DNA of 64,000 bases from Eleginops maclovinus (GCF_036324505.1 NC_086368.1:14852921-14916920); one strand, 5' to 3'. Positions 1 to 21,042 are shown, counted from the first letter of the stretch. Numbers and translations: made by a program. The notes: generated by a model not told the origin, from the sequence alone.

Positions 1-880
1 TACACTTTTTTTTAGAAAAACATAAATGTGAGTTTATGTCTGGGACCACCTGTTTAGATGGGTCATTCTTTCAAGTGGGTTGACACTGTCCTCTGGTGGT
101 GGATCACCAGAGCTCTTCTCTTGGCTGCGATTCACTGCAACTTAACTTAAACACACCGAAACATCATTTCTAGAAACTCAGGTTTTCAAGGTTTAGAACG
201 AGCATCAGGTTTTAACAGGGCACTCCGCTGGATTTTCAGTTTAGTTGCTAGCAATTTTCATATGTGCTGCTCAGCCCAAATCTCAGAAAATGAACCCTGT
301 TGATGTTTTTAAGGTTGCCAGGAAGAGAGTCCACATCTGTAATGGTCTGTCTGCAATCGCTTTAAATCCAAAGACGATAACTATATTTATACCTCCCTTC
401 CATCAATACGATTAATATCTTTCTGATCACTTTTCAGTATCCTATTATGTTTCATCATCAAGACATGCTTATCACAATCTGTTGCCTTATTTTAGTTAGT
501 TATCTTAGTTAAGACTGTTGTATGTTTTCGACAGTTTTAACTAGTCTTACCTACGTTTATGATATATATATATTTGTGTATGTCTATACTTGACCATTTC
601 TGTGATTTATTTGTTCTCTTTTTGTAAAGCATTTTGGTCAACGGTTCTTTTTAAATGTGCTTCATGAATTAACTTTACTTTTTTAAATGTCTCATATATT
701 TTGGGAATACATCGGAAAATAATGTACACGTTTTCAATGGTTGCTAGATACTCAAAAGGCACCATGGCATTACTTTCTGCAGAAGTAAAGCACAAGTATC
801 AATCGAAGGGGAATAAAGAGATGTCATAGGTGGGCTGGGAGTGTCAGTCAGCTGCGTCTGACGCAAAGTTGTGACGTAGG
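1..880. other. Intergenic DNA upstream of rab7a
   Basis: AT-rich sequence with no open frame that looks coding on either strand. The only point of note is a CTCF-like core on the minus strand at 86-99 (13 of 14 consensus positions by eye). The last 100 bases grade into the GC-richer rab7a promoter. Confidence 0.6.
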
Positions 881-889
881 ACGCAGGCG

Positions 890-1204
890 TTGTTTTGGAG
901 AAGGAAGTGAAAGGGGAAGAGAGAAGCAGACAGTTAGCTCGCTGGTAGGCAAGCCTTTAAGCAAAGTGCCAAATTCAAACACCAGTTGTAGATAACCTGC
1001 GCCGACAATTTACTAAACGCTTTTAGTTTGTGTTCAAGTGAACGGCAACACATTTGTGTAAGATTTTGAAACGAGGTATTTCCAAATCAACGCTAGCTAA
1101 CGAGTTCAGTGCCAGCGAGTGAGCTAGCTAACGTAACGCCTCGTTAGCCGCTACGCTAACTGAACAACAACAGCCCGTTAGCCCGTCCGGCAGTCTCCTC
1201 CTCG
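890..1204 (+). promoter_or_regulatory. rab7a: rab7a promoter and non-coding first exon
   Basis: The stretch becomes GC-rich, contains a TGACGT half CRE near 870-880, and ends in a strong splice donor: exon ...CTCG, then gtgagt at 1205. The next exon carries the ATG only 10 bases after its acceptor, so this is a 5' UTR exon, as is usual for vertebrate RAB7A. The transcription start cannot be fixed from sequence. The exon holds about seven copies of GTTAGC, GCTAGC or GCTAAC between 933 and 1183, a pattern repeated at other gene starts in the window. Confidence 0.7.
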
Positions 1205-4200
1205 GTGAGTAACGAGTACAAAGTACGTTTTTAGATGACAGCTGTCTTTTTATACGAATAATAATTCGTCAGTCATTAATTATTCCAGTGTCGTATTAAC
1301 GCTGCGCTCCGATGTTAAAATCTAATTGTGGTGCAATGTTTTTCGAGAAGCTGGTTGACAAAAACAAGGCCGGCCTCTGGCTCTTCTGGATCGGGAAGGA
1401 GAATCGGGGAGAGGAGGTCGAACAAAGCTGCGTAAAAAAAGGTTGACAGTGGGAATATTGATTTCTCTAGATAGGCTACTATATTTGTAATCATTTATAC
1501 GGAGATACAGGTTATGCGAAACACACTCAAAATCTCAATCAATCACTTTGGGTATGGTAATTTACCGTATGACGGGGTGGGTTTCGATAGCAAGTGTCGA
1601 CTTTATTCTGGTTTTATGTCAACAAGCTCTATCATAGAAGTATCCCGTGCTTACTTGTGTGACTTGCACTGTGTTTTTCTGCGTCAAATAGTTTTGTTTC
1701 GGGGATGACTCGCATGACACGCAGGTACACGTCCTTCAGTTTATTTGTTTAATCACATGTTGTCAATTGCATCATCTGATGCTACAACGCCCTTTGCTTG
1801 TTCCAGAAAGGTAACCTAACTCTGTTTACATGTGTTGATCTCATATTCAAGTTCAGATGAGTATGAGGACTAAGACATGTTTACTGCTGTGATTTAGTTT
1901 TTAATGATTAATCGTAGTCATTGACAACTGAAAACCATAATAGAGTTTACCTTTAACTGCTGACATTTTTGAATCCACTCTTTCATCACATGTCCAAGGA
2001 GTTGGCAATAAATGGCTGTTCTTTTAAATAATTAAACAAATATAGTTTTTCAGCTCAACTTCTACTCATGCAGGATGGTAAAGGTTTAAATGCCTGACAT
2101 TTTTTGTCACAGTTAACATGTAGCATACATAGCTGTGTCTCATTGTAGGCTTCACAGTGTACCTTCCAGTTGGTTCTGCTCTCAGTACTTCAGCGGTGTT
2201 TATAGTTCAGTGTCTGGATTTGTGTGTAGGCTCATATGGAAAGCATCCTTTTTGTTAAAAACCTTTCCACGCGATACAGTCCTGAATTACAACACCAGAA
2301 GGAGCCACATCTCTTGTTTAAATGCAGGGAAACTCCATTATTTTATAAAAAGTTTGGTTGCACATGACAATCTAAATGACTTTGTCACGCTGTAGCATGG
2401 TGCTTTAATCACGCATTTCTAATGTTTTGTTTACTGTATTTTCATCCTATCAATGTGGTTGATTTTGACCATGCTGTCTTTACTCTTGTTGTTAACCCTG
2501 GGTCAACAAACCATCTGTTTATCACATGGGCACCATCCAAGATGCATGTTGGGTAGGGGAAACATGATGGTGGCCTAACGTTACGGCGTGTTTGAGCATT
2601 GAGAAACATCTGAAGCCGTCCAAATCTATTTTTAGTCCAGAGTTTGTTTGTGTGGGTGAGCATGCATAATCCATATCAGAGATGATCTGTGAATTCCAGC
2701 TGCTGGTGACGGTGATTTACAGACAGAAGGAAATATGTGGGAATTTAAATCTTGTAAACACATGACGGTTGTGAACACACACTCCTTAATACAAGTACAT
2801 AACAGTTCAATTTGTATGTTAGTGTGTTGTGAAGTAGTGGACAGTTGCATCTATACTAAAATCTGATTATTTAAGATTTTGGTGAAGCCACATTTTATTT
2901 ATTTATATATATTCACCCAGGCATCTCTTTTTGATTCTTCAATAATGTAATTACATAAGAATGATCAAATATTATAATCTAGTTTGGTGTGTGGTTGGGG
3001 CTCACTGAGAATGAACCAATTATTTATATCGTTCTGATTTTTAGGGATCAGGTAATATATGAAATTCATAATAATAGACAGGATATGAAATACTGCCTGA
3101 CAGAGGTGGATCAAATTCCCTTTTTTCTCAGGAGGAAAGGCTAATTTTAGAGCCAGGAGTCTGCAACACTACTCCAAATGATCTGACCTTTGGAATATCT
3201 TAATGCAAATCCTCGTAATGAAAAGGTTTGCATATCTTTTTGAGCATTCGACACTGACTTAAATCTCTGTAACACATTGGCTTCTTTAATCACCCTTATT
3301 TCTTAACTCAGAATCAGGGCAAACCTTTACCTATACCTCTTCAGTGCCATATTGTCCATCATCACCACAAAACGGCAAATAATGTATGAAGAACATGGCT
3401 TTTTTTTCAGTCACAAAATAAGATCTGTGGGCCACGTTGCTGTATCACTGTGTTGTCTTGAGACAGATTCACTTGGACAGTTTTTTTAATGAGAAGCTTC
3501 CACCGGTTTCCCGTCAGAGAGGATAGTCTACTCTCGGGAGTCAATGTCTAACGCTCTTCTCTCTGTGAAGGTTAAAGACCAGAGCTGAGCTTTGTTGTAA
3601 TCATGTGACTCTGGTCTGAGCATGCTTGGACTCCAGCGCTGTTGTTCATGTTTCTGTCAGCGATCCGTCTCTCCCATGCTGCTCTCCTTCACATGGAGTG
3701 CTGCTTCACAGTGTGGCAGTCAGTGGAGCGCTGTGTGGTTCCCCTCAGGATGAATGCACATGTTTTTGTTCCAGGACCTGACCAGGACTGACGTGTAAGG
3801 ATTTTTTAAAGCTTAGTTTGAATTTGGGATCATATAAGAGTTTTGTGACTGAGTGCACTAGCTGAACCTGTGTGTTTTGGCAGAAAGGCATGTCTGCTAA
3901 GATCTGATGGGGTGCGGTCATTCTTTTTCTGTTAAACCTTTGTTTAACCGGTTATAGTTCTTCAGTGCCAATTTAGTTTGTCTTTATTTTTCACAAATAG
4001 CCCTTTTATTAGTTTGGCTTAAGTCACGGTTAAAGCCATCTCCATTGTTAGGAGGAAACGCTGCATCTCTACGTTATTCCCATCACACGCCTCCTCCTGC
4101 TTCTCACTGACGGTATGCATACCTAAAGTGAACCGGCTCCTCGTCATGTGCTGGACTGTTTGCTTGGCACACACGAGACAGAAGTGTGAAAAGGATTTTA

Positions 4201-5468
4201 AAAAAACAGCCTGAAAGGTTTATTTTAGTTTGTTTATTTCAGTAAGTTCAACAGATAACTCGGTATAAATTGAACTTTCGATTTTTTTTAAGGCAAGGGT
4301 AGAGATATTTACATTTAAAGACAATGAAAACAAAAAGCACTAACAAAGAAAGACGGATGGTTTCATCTTTGAAGGTAGAGGGATAGGCTTACTGGAGATA
4401 TATAATAATACAAGTGGGAGGGGCCAAAGATCAGCCGTGGTCATGTTTCCAAATCTCAGACGTCCCATGATCAGGATTGACTGTTCACTTTATTTTCACA
4501 GAACTCCTGAAAGGTTTCATTGTGTAACACGTCTCATTTCTCCTGACTGCCTTTCTTCTATTGCAGCATTACTTCTCCTTTTTTTAAATCAGTTGGTCGT
4601 GTGGGGTCAATTCCTCTCATATGTGTTGGGCAATATCTTTGATATGACTTTTTGTGATGAGATGAGAAGAAAATGATGCACTCCACTTCTTCTAGCCAAT
4701 GTTTTGTGAAATGTTTCTAGATATGTAACCGATTGCCTAATGGTGATGAGTATGTGTACATGAAAGTAACGTTGCATACCATATCTTTCACTAACCCACG
4801 CAAATCACTGCAACCTCTTATTTGTTTTTGGGAACACCAGAATTTCTTCAACATTTTCACACAGGAAATGCCAAAGCTGTGCCTTAGTGTCACCTATTTC
4901 AATTGTTTAAAATGACCTAGTTTGTTCAGTTTAAAGCTTCATATTTGTATTTATCCGTGACGTAAACGATAAGTAAATATTAACACACAGATCACTTTAG
5001 ATATACAGACTGTTTGTCCCAAATCATTATGTCAGATTCTGTTAATCTTACACAATCCTCCTATATGATCAGCCCTTTACAGTCTGAGCATGTACTGGAA
5101 CAACATGTGCTGTTGTCATGGTTAAGATTTGTTGTGCGGAGAAGGCGTGTGTCCTCTAGGACTTCCTGTCGTGTGTGAGAGAGAAAGAATGATGTGATCC
5201 TCGTGATTTGTCCAACAGCTTAGAAAGCACATGACTGGAATGAATGCTATTCAAACGTGATTGGTCCAGGGGCATAAAACTCAACACACAAGTTTGTAGG
5301 TTAATGTTTCCCAAAGGGACGGTGTGCATAGTAACAGATTAACCTATGGGTTGACTTCAAGTTTCCCTGAACAAAAGAAAACTGTTGCTTAGGTTGTGAC
5401 TTGCAATGCAGACGTTAGGCAGGCATTGTATCGTCTGTATGCTAAACTCTCTGTTTGTTTTTCTGCAG
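1205..5468 (+). other. rab7a: rab7a intron 1 (4.26 kb)
   Basis: Bounded by the donor gtgagt at 1205 and the acceptor ttctgcag ending at 5468. It contains many short chance open frames on both strands, none with splice context, codon bias or recognisable protein similarity. I see no named repeat or RNA gene in it. Confidence 0.7.
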
Positions 5469-5478
5469 CTGTGGAAAC

Positions 5479-7563
<2,085 letters not shown>

Positions 7564-8860
7564 GGGACAGTTCGGACCATCTCCTCTCTTGGCTTTCTGA
7601 AACACCCCGTCACCGGTCACATCACCTGCACCCCGCCCCCAGGGAAAGGTCTTCCCTATTGGTCTTCCTCCGTCACGCAAATGTTCATTCCGTCAACACC
7701 ACCCCTCACGCAGTATGCTGCACATGGATGTACCCCCCACCCTCACCTAGCACACAAATTACTACACTAGCGCCACAAGCTGACAAATCCAGTGCCCTGA
7801 GATCACACAACAGAATAATGACCCCCCCCCCCTCCTGACCTCAGTGATGTCCTGTCCCACCCAATCAGTTTTCTAACTCCCCCTGATTCTCACACCGGGG
7901 GGGCGAGTTGGAGCCACGTTCAAAGAGTGCAATCTGGAACTCTAGATGGACTGGCCGAAGCTCCGTAATGTGAGACGATGTTGGCTAATGTCAGCATCCC
8001 AAGTATCCTCTTCCTATTCTCTTCCTTTTTTCTCTTTGCTTTCTGTTGCCTGTCTCTCAAAAACTAATCAAGTGGAACTACATATTATATATTTGAATTG
8101 GCTGATGTTACTTCTCAAGCTAATCCGAAACACAAACTTGTTTTTTTTTGCACTTTCTTTTTATGTTTTTGCCTTTAAATATTATAGAGGGATGACTGAT
8201 TTTGGGCAACATCTGCTACCACACGCCTTTTTTGGTGAGCTTCAAATTATACATCCTCACTCGTTATCTAAATTTATCCCCCGAGAATCTGTCGAACACT
8301 TTGTGATTGTACTGCCTTTTCCCTTCATGGTTGTGTGTTAATGGGTTCATAACTGCCTCACACAGCAGAAGAAATGTTTCTAAGTAGACATAAAGTAAAA
8401 GCTGAAAACGCAGTCACATTGTAAAACATGGAGTAATTCCTCAATATATTAATATTTGCCTTTTATGTAACATTACTGCTACTATTACTGCTGTATGTGT
8501 CATGTCCTTCATCAGACATCTTTCAACGCTTTGGAATTACAATCGTGTCACCAACACAGCGTACACCTTTCTTCTGTCATGTCTTTGTTATTGCTGTTCT
8601 CTCTATTTGCTTGTAGCTCAGGTTGGCTTAGTACTTAATATTTTTAACAGATTGTGCATTACAGTGTATAGATGGTAAAGGTAAATGCCTGATGGATTGA
8701 ACTGAAATGGATGTTCTCTCTTTCCATTTTAAGAAAAGATCCAACATTTTGCCCTGGTATTATTCCTTCTCCTTATAGAAAAGAAATCTCTGCGATGCCA
8801 ATGATGTTGTCAAAGAAAATTGGGACGTCAAATAATAAAACTCTTGAATATATCAATGGT
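7564..8860 (+). other. rab7a: rab7a 3' UTR
   Basis: Runs from the TAA at 7561-7563 to a probable AATAAA at 8834-8839, about 1.3 kb. The first 300 bases are rich in C tracts (for example a C9 run near 7823) and the rest is AT-rich. A 131-codon open frame at 7946-8341 lies wholly inside it and looks like chance. An ATTAAA near 8967 could serve as a second poly(A) signal. Confidence 0.6.
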
Positions 8861-10090
8861 CTAGCATTATGTGTCTCTATGTATGTCTTTGGAATTTCTT
8901 AGTGTTTCATGCATCCAATTGTGAAGGGAAACATTTATTTTTCTTAATGTTTCTTTTTCTTAAAACATTAAATGTGTGTGATTATTTGGTGTGAACGCTG
9001 TGAAGCATTCAGAACATCTGTTCTTCTACGCACAAATTCTTTATTATTATTCCGCCCAATTTAGCTTGCCTTCTCCGCGCCCTTCCACATCGCAGAAACT
9101 CCGTTCAAACATCAAAACGTTCAGCTCGATTAGGACATGTGTGGTATTACTTTTGACATTCATAACTTTCTTAATTCTAGAAATATCACCAATAATTCAT
9201 CAACATTTTCCTAATTTCAAGATCTAAAAGCAGCTACAAACACCATTTGCCTATTAAAATATTCTGCTTTTTCTGCACTTTCAGCTGATTTCAGCACCAG
9301 AATTGCTCAGTTTACAGCATTCACAAGAATTTAAAGCAGGAAAGGCATTTTCTATTTATTTGAAACTGCCGTGCCTACAGTGAGACACTTGTGTTCAAAG
9401 GACTATTAAACTTTTCTGCAGCAGACCCTTTGAAATGTCATGGCAGGAAAGGCATTTATAACATTACAGCTGCTGAGCAGCTGTGAATCAGGGCCAGTCA
9501 TTGAAGGGAGAGGAGGAAGATAAAAAAAGAAATCCAGGCAACAAATGAGAATTTAAAAAGTTTTGATATTATTAATAGCGTTAATCATTGCATGTGTGTG
9601 CTACTTCTATTTTATATAAATGTTTTTACAGAAAATCTGCATTTTAAATATTGAAAACTCTTTTTCAGTAGCTATCATCTCATGACCCAGTGAGATTTAT
9701 GTGATATTAGGGATCATTGCATAGTGGCACAAATGAATTTTGATTAAAAAAAAAGTACTTCTGGCACACAACCAAACCCTGATATATTAAATACATTTCA
9801 ATATATTATGATAATAGATTATTATAATATATTAAATACATTTCAATATATTATAAAAGGTTATTATAAGAATGTGACTTTGGCAAGATAAATATAGAAA
9901 CCCAAACTGACGAAAAACAATTATTAGTGCAGACTTTTGTCTCTAATGGTCTTGGTGTTTTGTGTTGAAGAAAAGGGGAATCTACTGCCTTTCCTTTTGA
10001 TAAATTATTTATGAAAAACGTGTTTTAAATGTACAACTGCTAAATGGTTAATTTTGGTGATCATCTTGTTTTATTTTGTACCAAAATCTG
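8861..10090. other. Intergenic region between rab7a and arpc4
   Basis: AT-rich, no supported gene. It contains a direct duplication near 9.8 kb, listed separately. Nothing else stands out. Confidence 0.55.
9784..9854. repeat. Two-copy tandem duplication, 45-bp period
   Basis: The 26-base block beginning atattaaatacatttcaa occurs at 9784-9809 and again at 9829-9854 with an offset of 45 bases. It is AT-rich and looks like a local slippage or duplication product. Confidence 0.7.
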
Positions 10091-10210
10091 CTGTCCCTTT
10101 ACACCAGAGGTAGCTCGGAGGCAGAGCTGAGTTCCGGTGTTCTGTTCACGGAAAAGACTGTCAAGTATAGCTACTTCCGCCTTTAGCAGCCGCTCATCAC
10201 ACAGGGAAAT
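10090..10210 (+). promoter_or_regulatory. arpc4: arpc4 promoter and 5' UTR
   Basis: GC content rises just before the arpc4 start codon at 10211. There is no obvious TATA box. The exon consists of leader plus the ATG, followed at once by the donor gtaaga. GTTAGC/GCTAAC copies lie just inside intron 1 (10366-10389). Confidence 0.55.
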
Positions 10211-12834
10211 ATGGTAAGAGATATTAGACATTTGTGCTGATAAAACGACGTAGTTAATCAGTAACATATATTCGACCTTGTGGATGTTAGGTCGTTAGTG
10301 CTTCTCGACTCACACGGCATTCATTTAGGAAACTTCCTCAGCATTATTCACACTAGCTGCAGGCAGTTAGCTAATATGCTAACGTTAGCTGGAAAGGAAA
10401 CATCCGTAATCATGTAATGGACTCTTCGTACCTGGGAACACGGATCATGTTTCTGTTATATATTCAACCTTGTGCGTCAGGTTGTAGCTCCATAGTAATA
10501 CTTGATTGCTAAGTAACGTTCAATGGTGGACACATCAGGTGAACCACCTGATAAACACGATGTTGTGGTGTTGTTCCTCAGCTTTAAATGATCATTTTAT
10601 TGTTAAATGATCATTTGTTTGTATGGGATACTTTTATACCAGTGGTTCTTTCCATTCTGAACACGAACACCCAGTGGTTTGAGCCCCACGTTACATTAAC
10701 TAAAGTAACGTACTCTACAGTAGGCCTTCAGATGTAAGATACTTGACACTGATGTAAAGTTAGCTCTAGGTTGGATATTTGGTATTCATTTAGGTCAGAG
10801 ATTTTTAAGGAAAGATAAATCACAGAGACAATCAATAATGTATTTCTCTGAATGACACAAAACCAAATGTTATTATACATATGTGTGCTATCTTGCTCAT
10901 ATTATTAAAGATTATGCAACACAAATCAATGCAGAAGGGGGACACATCTCTTTTTAATGTTTGATTGTATTGCATCATATTTTATATTAATGACAAATTA
11001 ATTAGTTTCCATTGGGACGTTTTTTCCCATAATAACATTTACTTAAAATAAAATAGAAGTATTTTTTGTCCAGCGTACTAATACATTGATTTTGGAGTCA
11101 CTTGATATGGGAGCTTTTGAAAATAAATGTAATTTTCAATAAATTAACTGCTGATTTGTTTCATAAAGATAATCATATAAAATAGGAGAAGCACAACCAT
11201 CTTAAAAAAGGGATATGTGCTTCAGATGAATTGCTGTTTGTGTTATGTGAAGACAATGAACCTAACCCAAGGCAGTCTTGGTCTATATTACTGTAGACCG
11301 TTATTATGTGCAATAAAACCAGTGAAAAGTGGGTATTTACAAGGTTTTTCTGCCTGTAGATTCATACGTTCTCTATAGGACTATTTATCATCTACTTTGT
11401 TCTGTGTTCTCCCTCTCAGACGGCAACGCTGCGCCCATATCTCAATGCAGTTCGTGCTACCCTGCAAGCGGCCCTCTGCCTGGAGAATTTCTCCTCGCAG
11501 GTGGTGGAGAGACACAACAAACCAGAGGTGGAAGTACGGTAAGTTGTCACATCAACTCTGAGATTAACTTTGGAGCGTTTAACACCTAGCAGTGCATGAA
11601 TTCTGGGGTTCTGTTCTTAGCGCCAGATTTTGTCCCTGAAAAGGATTCCTCTGTGTTTCTCCCACTTCTAGGAGCAGTAAAGAGTTGCTCCTCCAGCCTG
11701 TGATCATCAGCCGTAACGACAAAGAGAAAGTTCTGATCGAGGGCTCCATCAACTCTGTCCGAGTCAGCATCGCTGTCAAGCAGGTGGGTCAAACTGCTGC
11801 CTGGGGGTTCAATGGTTGTGTGTTTTAGGCACTGACACAAAACAATTACTGACTAAGATAATTATTATAAAGATCCAAACTGTATTTGTAATCCTGACTG
11901 TCCTTTGAAATGCTCTGCTGCTGCAGGCCGATGAGATTGAGAAGATTCTGTGCCATAAGTTCATGCGGTTCATGATGATGAGAGCGGAGAACTTCTTCAT
12001 CCTGAGGAGGAAACCAGTCGAGGCAAGTGGGCATTGACTGTGTTTCAGTCTTATTCAAGGGGTTTCTTCATATACCTATTTATTAAATTTGGTCACTAGC
12101 CTAATGAGCAAGAAGTTGTCGTTAAAAGGTAATGAAAGCCAAGTTAAAATAGCTTTAAACATTATAAAACACCAAAGATGGGATACTGAAAGTCCTTAAA
12201 TGGCCGCTGATGGTTATTGCTCATGAAGGCAACCTGAATGTTCCAGTTAGTGGAGATAGCAGAAACCAATCAATGTATTGCCATTTTATATTTAAACCAT
12301 ACATTTTTTCCACAAATATTCAGAAATTAATTTGGATAAGGATTTGTTACAAACAGTGGAAACCTTGATTTGCATTTGGGTGTATAATTGCTGTTCGACG
12401 TATTTAAAACGATCTCTTATCATCCATCTTCGTCTCGCAGGGCTATGACATCAGCTTTCTCATCACCAACTTCCACACAGAGCAGATGTACAAGCATAAA
12501 CTGGTGGACTATGTCATTCATTTCATGGAGGAAATTGACAAGGAGATCAGTGAGATGAAGCTGTCTGTCAACGCCAGGGCTCGTATTGTTGCAGAGGAGT
12601 TCCTCAAAAATGTAAGTTGAAGTTTTCCTACATGTCTGCGTCTCACGCTCGAGTGGATGCAGCATTATGCACACGTGGCATTATTTTTAGTGTGGCTGAG
12701 TTTTGGATGGTATGACTTTGACTTTGATATTTTATTAAGAACTAGAATGTAATAATAAAATGACTCAAGTAGTCTTAAAGTAGAAACACTTCGGGAAACA
12801 CTGTTTTTTTTTCTTTCGACTCTTGCAGTTCTAA
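10211..12834 (+). CDS. arpc4: Actin-related protein 2/3 complex subunit 4 (p20)
   Basis: Core scaffold subunit of the Arp2/3 complex. With ARPC2 it binds the mother actin filament (family knowledge). Six coding exons: 10211-10213, 11420-11538, 11672-11783, 11937 corrected to 11927-12022, 12441-12611 and 12829-12834, giving 168 residues, the exact vertebrate length. It reads [18 protein letters not shown] after the initial Met and ends EEFLKNF, practically identical to human. Exon 1 codes only for the start Met and the last exon only for Phe plus stop. The intron after GAG at 12020-12022 begins GCAAGT and ends CTCGCAG, so it is a GC-AG intron. No GT donor nearby keeps the invariant KPVEGYD sequence. 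The gene is tail-to-tail with pfkfb4. Confidence 0.98.
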
Positions 12835-13360
12835 AAGGGAGAGAGACCCTGGGAAAACATTCCTTTTGCGATCTTGGCATAAGATCTCGGTCGTCATCGC
12901 GGAGCTTTCACACCACAGGGCAGAGGTGGCTGAATCTGCACAACCGACAAAGTTGAGAACATAAGACGTACAGTAAAGATGTACAGGCCAACGGGCTTTT
13001 GCCCTTTAATATTTGCTTAGAAATATAGATTTTTTTGTGTAAATATTGAATATTCATACCAAACATTAATTTCTGCCTTTTTAGAATGTTAAAAGTCAGA
13101 GCAGGTCCTTAAAAAGGTATTTTTATCAATATTTATGAGCACAGGGTAATATGTTTTTTAAATATATATATTATATGCATCTCCATTTCATTTAGCAATG
13201 TTTTGTTACGGCAGACCTTAAACCACAAGGGCAATCCATTGGTGCACGTTTCTTGTATTAGTACACAAGTCCACAGAAAATACCTATTGTAGATGGAAAT
13301 AATATTAAAAAAGTATACTTGCTGAAAGTGATGATGAATAAAAGCATTATTCTTTGTATT
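12835..13360 (+). other. arpc4: arpc4 3' UTR
   Basis: Extends from the TAA at 12832-12834 to AATAAA at 13337-13342. Cleavage is expected near 13355-13365, only about 40-50 bases from the predicted end of the opposing pfkfb4 transcript. Confidence 0.65.
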
Positions 13361-13404
13361 TTGGTGTGTTTTTTTGTGATATGAAACACAAACGACAGAT
13401 TTCT

Positions 13405-14423
13405 TTACCTCCTAAATTGAAGGTTTATTGAGTTTTTCACAGCTGTAGACAAACAAGGCATTTGGAATGATATTTTCAGCACATAAATGTACAATAGCAA
13501 ATGGATAATATTACAGAAACGATACAGTTCTTAAAAAAATAACATTTACAGTATTACATGGTAATTTAAATAAAACACACATCAAACAAACATGCGTGTA
13601 CAGTTCGCACAGTTCTTTTGATACTCCCAAAAAGGCATTCATTTAAATTATCACATTATTGTTCAAGAAAGCGACAGACTTGAGAAAGCACATTTTTCTC
13701 AGCATTTCTCTTTATCGTTAAAAATCTGAAGCCCCCTCAGAGTCCACCCCAACAAAAGAAAAAAAAAATCCCTTTTGGTTTAAAAACAATTATAAGAAGA
13801 GACTCGTCCCAAGTGTGGTGATACAGAACATCAGCTACATCTGTCAGAAACATTTACAGTGTTTATACATCCTGTGTGGGGAAAGGATTTCATCTTCACC
13901 TCTGGAATGTTTTAAGATTTATATCAATCTTTTTACTTAAGAGTTTATACACTGAGAACGTTTTGTAGTAAAGGAAACACAGTTCACCAAACCCTCTTCT
14001 TGGTTTTCTTCAGTCCAGGATCTAAGACTGCACTCACGAGTCTCTCGTAGTAACAGTGTCTTCCCAGCTCTTTGGGAGGGAGCTTACGTTTCTTATTTTT
14101 CCTACAGTAAAGACATCCTCTGAGACACTTGGATTATATGGCAATATACATTTAAAAATATACAGTTGATTTTAAATAATATAATGGAAAAAGGTGCTGA
14201 AAGTTAAGGGAATATAATCATTGCAACAATAAAAGTCAACCCATATATCAAAAATATTGGCATATTATTTTTCTCGGGGAGGGTTAAGCTACAGTAGGAG
14301 TTCGGATCACAACAAAACAGACGTATAAAAATGGATAACGTTTAGTGAAAGTGCTTTACAGTTTGAACCTTAATGCAGTTCAGAGGTCCGGACAGAAAGC
14401 CTGAGGAGGAGGAGGAGCAGAGA
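13405..14423 (-). other. pfkfb4: pfkfb4 3' UTR with poly(A) signal
   Basis: On the minus strand AATAAA lies at 13424-13429 (TTTATT on +), about 1 kb beyond the pfkfb4 stop codon. The stretch is AT-rich apart from an embedded coding-like segment at 13984-14101, listed separately. Confidence 0.6.
13984..14101 (-). other. Unassigned coding-like terminal exon
   Basis: On the minus strand a plausible acceptor (tctttactgtag) ends at 14102, and the sequence from 14101 stays open for 38 codons to a TGA at 13984-13986. The peptide starts KNKKRKLPPKELGRHCYYER and ends KKTKKRVW. Its composition (basic clusters, Cys, Trp last) looks like a real C-terminus rather than random AT-rich DNA. I do not recognise it. 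It sits inside the pfkfb4 3' UTR. For this frame the preceding exon would have to supply two bases of a codon, and neither of the last two introns of pfkfb4 has that phase, so a simple alternative pfkfb4 ending does not fit. It may belong to another transcript or be chance. Confidence 0.3.

Positions 14424-21042
<6,619 letters not shown>

Noticed and set aside
7946..8341. 131-codon + strand open frame after rab7a
   Set aside because: It lies entirely inside the rab7a 3' UTR, is Phe/Leu/Ser-rich in T-rich DNA, has no family resemblance and no splice context.
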